15,043 nucleotides of DNA from Candidatus Aenigmatarchaeota archaeon (GTDB lineage: Archaea > Aenigmatarchaeota > Aenigmatarchaeia > GW2011-AR5): contig JACQIE010000019.1 of NCBI GenBank assembly GCA_016198645.1, positions 1 to 15,043 of the forward strand. Reading direction: 5' to 3'. Position 1 is the stretch's first letter; every line of letters starts with the position of its first letter. The notes under the pieces are model-generated. The model saw only the letters and a program-made list of their open reading frames with translations. It did no database searches and was not told the origin of the DNA. The translations under genes and the position numbers were made by a program. This document shows, one piece after another, positions 13,413 through 15,043 of this stretch.

Positions 13413-14367
13413 TCAACCACTCCCTATTTTCGCGGCACCAAGCCACGGTTTTGCGGATGCCTTCGCTTAGCGGCGTAGTCGCCGACCAGCCAAGGACGCG
13501 TTTCGCTTTCGTCGCGTCAGGCACGCGCCTTGGTATATCCTCGTATGAGGCGCCGTAGAGCTTTTTTGTATCAACGTATTCAACTCCCAAATCTTCGCGC
13601 CCTGTTTCTTTCAGTATTATTTTTACCAGCTCATTAAGATTCGTTTCCTTCATGCTGCCGAGATTGAATGCCTCGCCGCTCGCACTCTCTGCAGCTGCTA
13701 TCGTGCCGCTGATTGCGTCTTCCACGTACGTAAAGCAGCGCGTCGGCTTGCCTCCGTCGTAAATAATGGGAGGCTTCCCGTTCAACACACGATGAATGGC
13801 GGCAGGCACGACAAAGATAGGAGCCTGGCGGGGGCCGTAAGCGTTGAAGTAGCGGACTATCGTTGCGGGAAAGCCGTACTTCTCGGAGGCAGAGAAAATC
13901 ATGTGCTCGCACATGCTTTTGCTTGTGCTGTAAGTCCAGCGCGCGACGGATGTCGCGCCCAGAACGCGGTCGTCTTCCTCTTTCCACGGCACTTTCGGGT
14001 TCTTGCCGAAGATTTCGCTGGTGCTGGTGAACAAAAGCTTTGCATTTTCCTTCGTAGCAGCGGCTACGACATTGCGCGTTCCTATTATGTTGACGTCTAT
14101 TGTGCCCAATGGGTCGTTCACGTAGTTTTTCACGCCCACAACGGCGGAGAGATGGAAAATCGTATCAGCGCCTTTGCATGCCTTCAGAACGTCCTGCTCC
14201 TTCGTTACGTCGCCCCGGATGACGTTGACGTCCTTAAGATGCGCTATGCTGCTTTTTTTCGCGTCTGCCTTGTCGAAGACTGTGACATTCATTCCTTTTT
14301 TCAGCAGCGCTTCGACCAAGTGTGACCCAATAAATCCGCAGCCGCCTGTGACTACGACGTTTTTCAT
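13405..14367 (-). CDS. Sugar-nucleotide epimerase/decarboxylase-like SDR
   Basis: A 320-residue extended SDR. MKNVVVTGGCGFIGSHLVE gives the NAD loop. The active-site strand is TSTSEIFGKNPKVPW, the catalytic pair is Y146/K150 in RWTYSTSK, and RYFNAYGPRQAP and RCFTYVEDA are substrate motifs. The T-S-E-(I/V)-(F/Y)-G and R-W-x-Y patterns resemble UDP-glucuronate decarboxylases and related epimerases more than dTDP-glucose 4,6-dehydratase, which has T-D-E. Its place between the nucleotidyltransferase and FdtA would suit a 4,6-dehydratase, so sequence and context disagree. The start ATG 14367 has GGGG five bases upstream, supplied by repeat copy D. Its first 16 bases are duplicated at 14492-14507. 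Confidence 0.9.
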   Translation of the reverse strand: MKNVVVTGGCGFIGSHLVEALLKKGMNVTVFDKADAKKSSIAHLKDVNVIRGDVTKEQDVLKACKGADTIFHLSAVVGVKNYVNDPLGTIDVNIIGTRNVVAAATKENAKLLFTSTSEIFGKNPKVPWKEEDDRVLGATSVARWTYSTSKSMCEHMIFSASEKYGFPATIVRYFNAYGPRQAPIFVVPAAIHRVLNGKPPIIYDGGKPTRCFTYVEDAISGTIAAAESASGEAFNLGSMKETNLNELVKIILKETGREDLGVEYVDTKKLYGASYEDIPRRVPDATKAKRVLGWSATTPLSEGIRKTVAWCRENREWLNG

Positions 14368-14507
14368 AATACCCCTCGCTCGCGTAAGCAATTTGACGCA
14401 CGAAGTGCGTCAGACAGCTTCCAAGTCGTATCCCATATTATTATGTCCTCTTCGCTCATTACATTCGCAAGTGCGTATCCCTTATTTCTATCTACAACGT
14501 TTTTCAT
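14364..14507 (-). other. 47-codon frame bridging two genes through repeat copy D
   Basis: The frame starts at an ATG (14507) that overlaps the nucleotidyltransferase stop as ATGA. It begins MKNVV, the same five residues as the downstream SDR, runs without a stop through the repeat (WDTTWKLSDALRAS...), and ends in a TGA overlapping the SDR start codon, again as ATGA. It looks like a remnant gene start fused to repeat sequence rather than a functional protein. It could still keep ribosomes moving across the insertion. Confidence 0.45.
14368..14487 (-). repeat. Palindromic leader repeat, copy D, flanked by direct repeats
   Basis: The strongest palindrome is TGACGCAC (14394-14401), loop GAA, GTGCGTCA (14405-14412), an 8-base perfect stem. 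CAAGTCGTATCCCATATTAT (14422-14441) is the conserved flank. A second, decayed module (GCAAGTGCGTATCCCTTATTTC region, 14466-14487) follows. On the minus strand the copy ends in GGGGTATT before ATG 14367. CTACGACGTTTTTCAT (14352-14367) and CTACAACGTTTTTCAT (14492-14507) flank it, 15 of 16 bases identical. Confidence 0.78.
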
Positions 14508-15043
14508 ACTTCTACTATTGAATCCTCGCCTATTATGAGATTCATGGCGTCGCTCTCTTTAATCGTGCAGGATTTGCCGATAAGACTATTAACAAGCTTC
14601 TTCTTCGGCAGGCGCAGCGTGCAGCCGTCCATTATTATCGATGACTCTATTGAGCCGCCAACGATTTTAACGTTGTTGCCGATAGATGTGTAAGGCCCTA
14701 TGCGGGCGTCTTCTATTGCAACGTTTTCACCTATTATTACCGGTCCCGATATTGTGCTTCTTTTCACGACAGAGCCTTTGCCCAGCGTAACTTCTCCGCT
14801 CACGGCGTTGGCAACGACAGAGCCTTCTATCTTCCCTTTCATCTTTGACAGAATCATGCGGTTCGCGTGAAGTATGTCTTCTGCGGTGCCGGCATCGTCC
14901 CACCAGTCCTGAATCACGTGATGGACTATTCTTCTTCCGTCCTGTATCATCCGTTGGATAGCGAGGGTTATCTCCAGTACGCCGCGTGCCGACGGCTTCA
15001 GATTTTTTATATATTTCATTATCGCAGGGGAGAATATGTATAC
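14504..15043 (-). CDS. rmlA: Glucose-1-phosphate thymidylyltransferase, long form (partial)
   Basis: The C-terminal 179 residues of a sugar-1-phosphate nucleotidyltransferase whose N-terminal part lies beyond the window. An in-frame ATG at 15019 is internal: codons before it read VYIFSPAI, the end of the catalytic domain. RGVLEITLAIQRMIQDG and DWWDDAGTAEDILHANRMIL are typical of archaeal and actinobacterial long RmlA. After these, isoleucine- and glycine-rich hexapeptide repeats (for example GPVIIGENVAIEDARIGPYT) form a left-handed beta helix. The expected reaction is dTTP plus glucose-1-phosphate to dTDP-glucose, the entry to the amino-sugar pathway encoded next; a UDP-specific enzyme is not excluded. 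Its TGA overlaps an ATG (14504-14507) that now opens only a short remnant frame. Confidence 0.85.
   Translation of the reverse strand, partial: VYIFSPAIMKYIKNLKPSARGVLEITLAIQRMIQDGRRIVHHVIQDWWDDAGTAEDILHANRMILSKMKGKIEGSVVANAVSGEVTLGKGSVVKRSTISGPVIIGENVAIEDARIGPYTSIGNNVKIVGGSIESSIIMDGCTLRLPKKKLVNSLIGKSCTIKESDAMNLIIGEDSIVEV

Noticed and set aside
13792..14325. Plus-strand frame of 177 codons opposite the SDR
   Set aside because: It is a shadow of a well-supported SDR gene and has no recognisable protein features.
1..15043. tRNA, rRNA, insertion sequence or integrase
   Set aside because: I found no tRNA-like cloverleaf, rRNA segment, transposase or recombinase on either strand by reading. A covariance search would be needed to exclude small RNAs.

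Overview
The window is most likely chromosomal DNA of an archaeon. The lineage is not certain; compact gene packing and many tiny genes would suit a DPANN-type genome. The main evidence is promoter geometry. At least seven start codons lie 25-28 bases downstream of the centre of an A/T-rich TATA-like box (starts 154, 6340, 7018, 8020, 10293(-), 10346, 11353), which is the layout of leaderless archaeal transcripts. Genes inside operons instead use ATGA stop/start overlaps or a GGGG Shine-Dalgarno-like motif. The long glucose-1-phosphate thymidylyltransferase with a C-terminal beta-helix also fits archaea.

The locus builds and exports a surface glycan. At the left, after the last 23 codons of an unidentified gene, a family 2 glycosyltransferase and a Wzx-type flippase form a + strand pair (154-2594). 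They meet two minus-strand family 9 glycosyltransferases (2584-4644) tail to tail with an 11-base overlap. From about 4740 to 8385 is a more accessory stretch: a frameshifted small gene, a sugar-nucleotide SDR enzyme (5272-6228), several small unknown genes, and a Fic-domain protein with its own inhibitory motif (7018-7944). From 8378 to 11254 a family 4 glycosyltransferase and a polysaccharide deacetylase-like protein (minus) are divergent from a second SDR (plus), and one TATA-like box may serve both directions. A small membrane protein with an HExxH motif follows (11353-11778). The right end (11799-15043, minus) is a sugar-nucleotide operon: nucleotidyltransferase, SDR, 3,4-ketoisomerase (FdtA/WxcM-like) and PLP aminotransferase. 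Together these suggest a dTDP-3-amino-3,6-dideoxyhexose. No SDR in the window shows the Asp-Glu pair expected of a dTDP-glucose 4,6-dehydratase.

The most striking non-coding signal is a family of short palindromic repeats. They sit only in the leaders of minus-strand glycan genes (3541-3636, 4646-4740, 12881-13020, 14368-14487). On the minus strand each has a conserved flank (ATAATATGG, then CATCGAC or GATACGAC), a hairpin whose stem sequence changes from copy to copy, and GGGG(A/T)AT just before the downstream start codon. Diverged duplicates of the neighbouring gene end flank the copies: a second FdtA C-terminal tail at 12947-12985, a second copy of the SDR start at 14492-14507, and weaker gene-start remnants at 3637-3664 and 4742-4766. 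I infer that these are insertions, or scars of cassette exchange, that split original ATGA or leaderless junctions and now supply the new ribosome-binding site.
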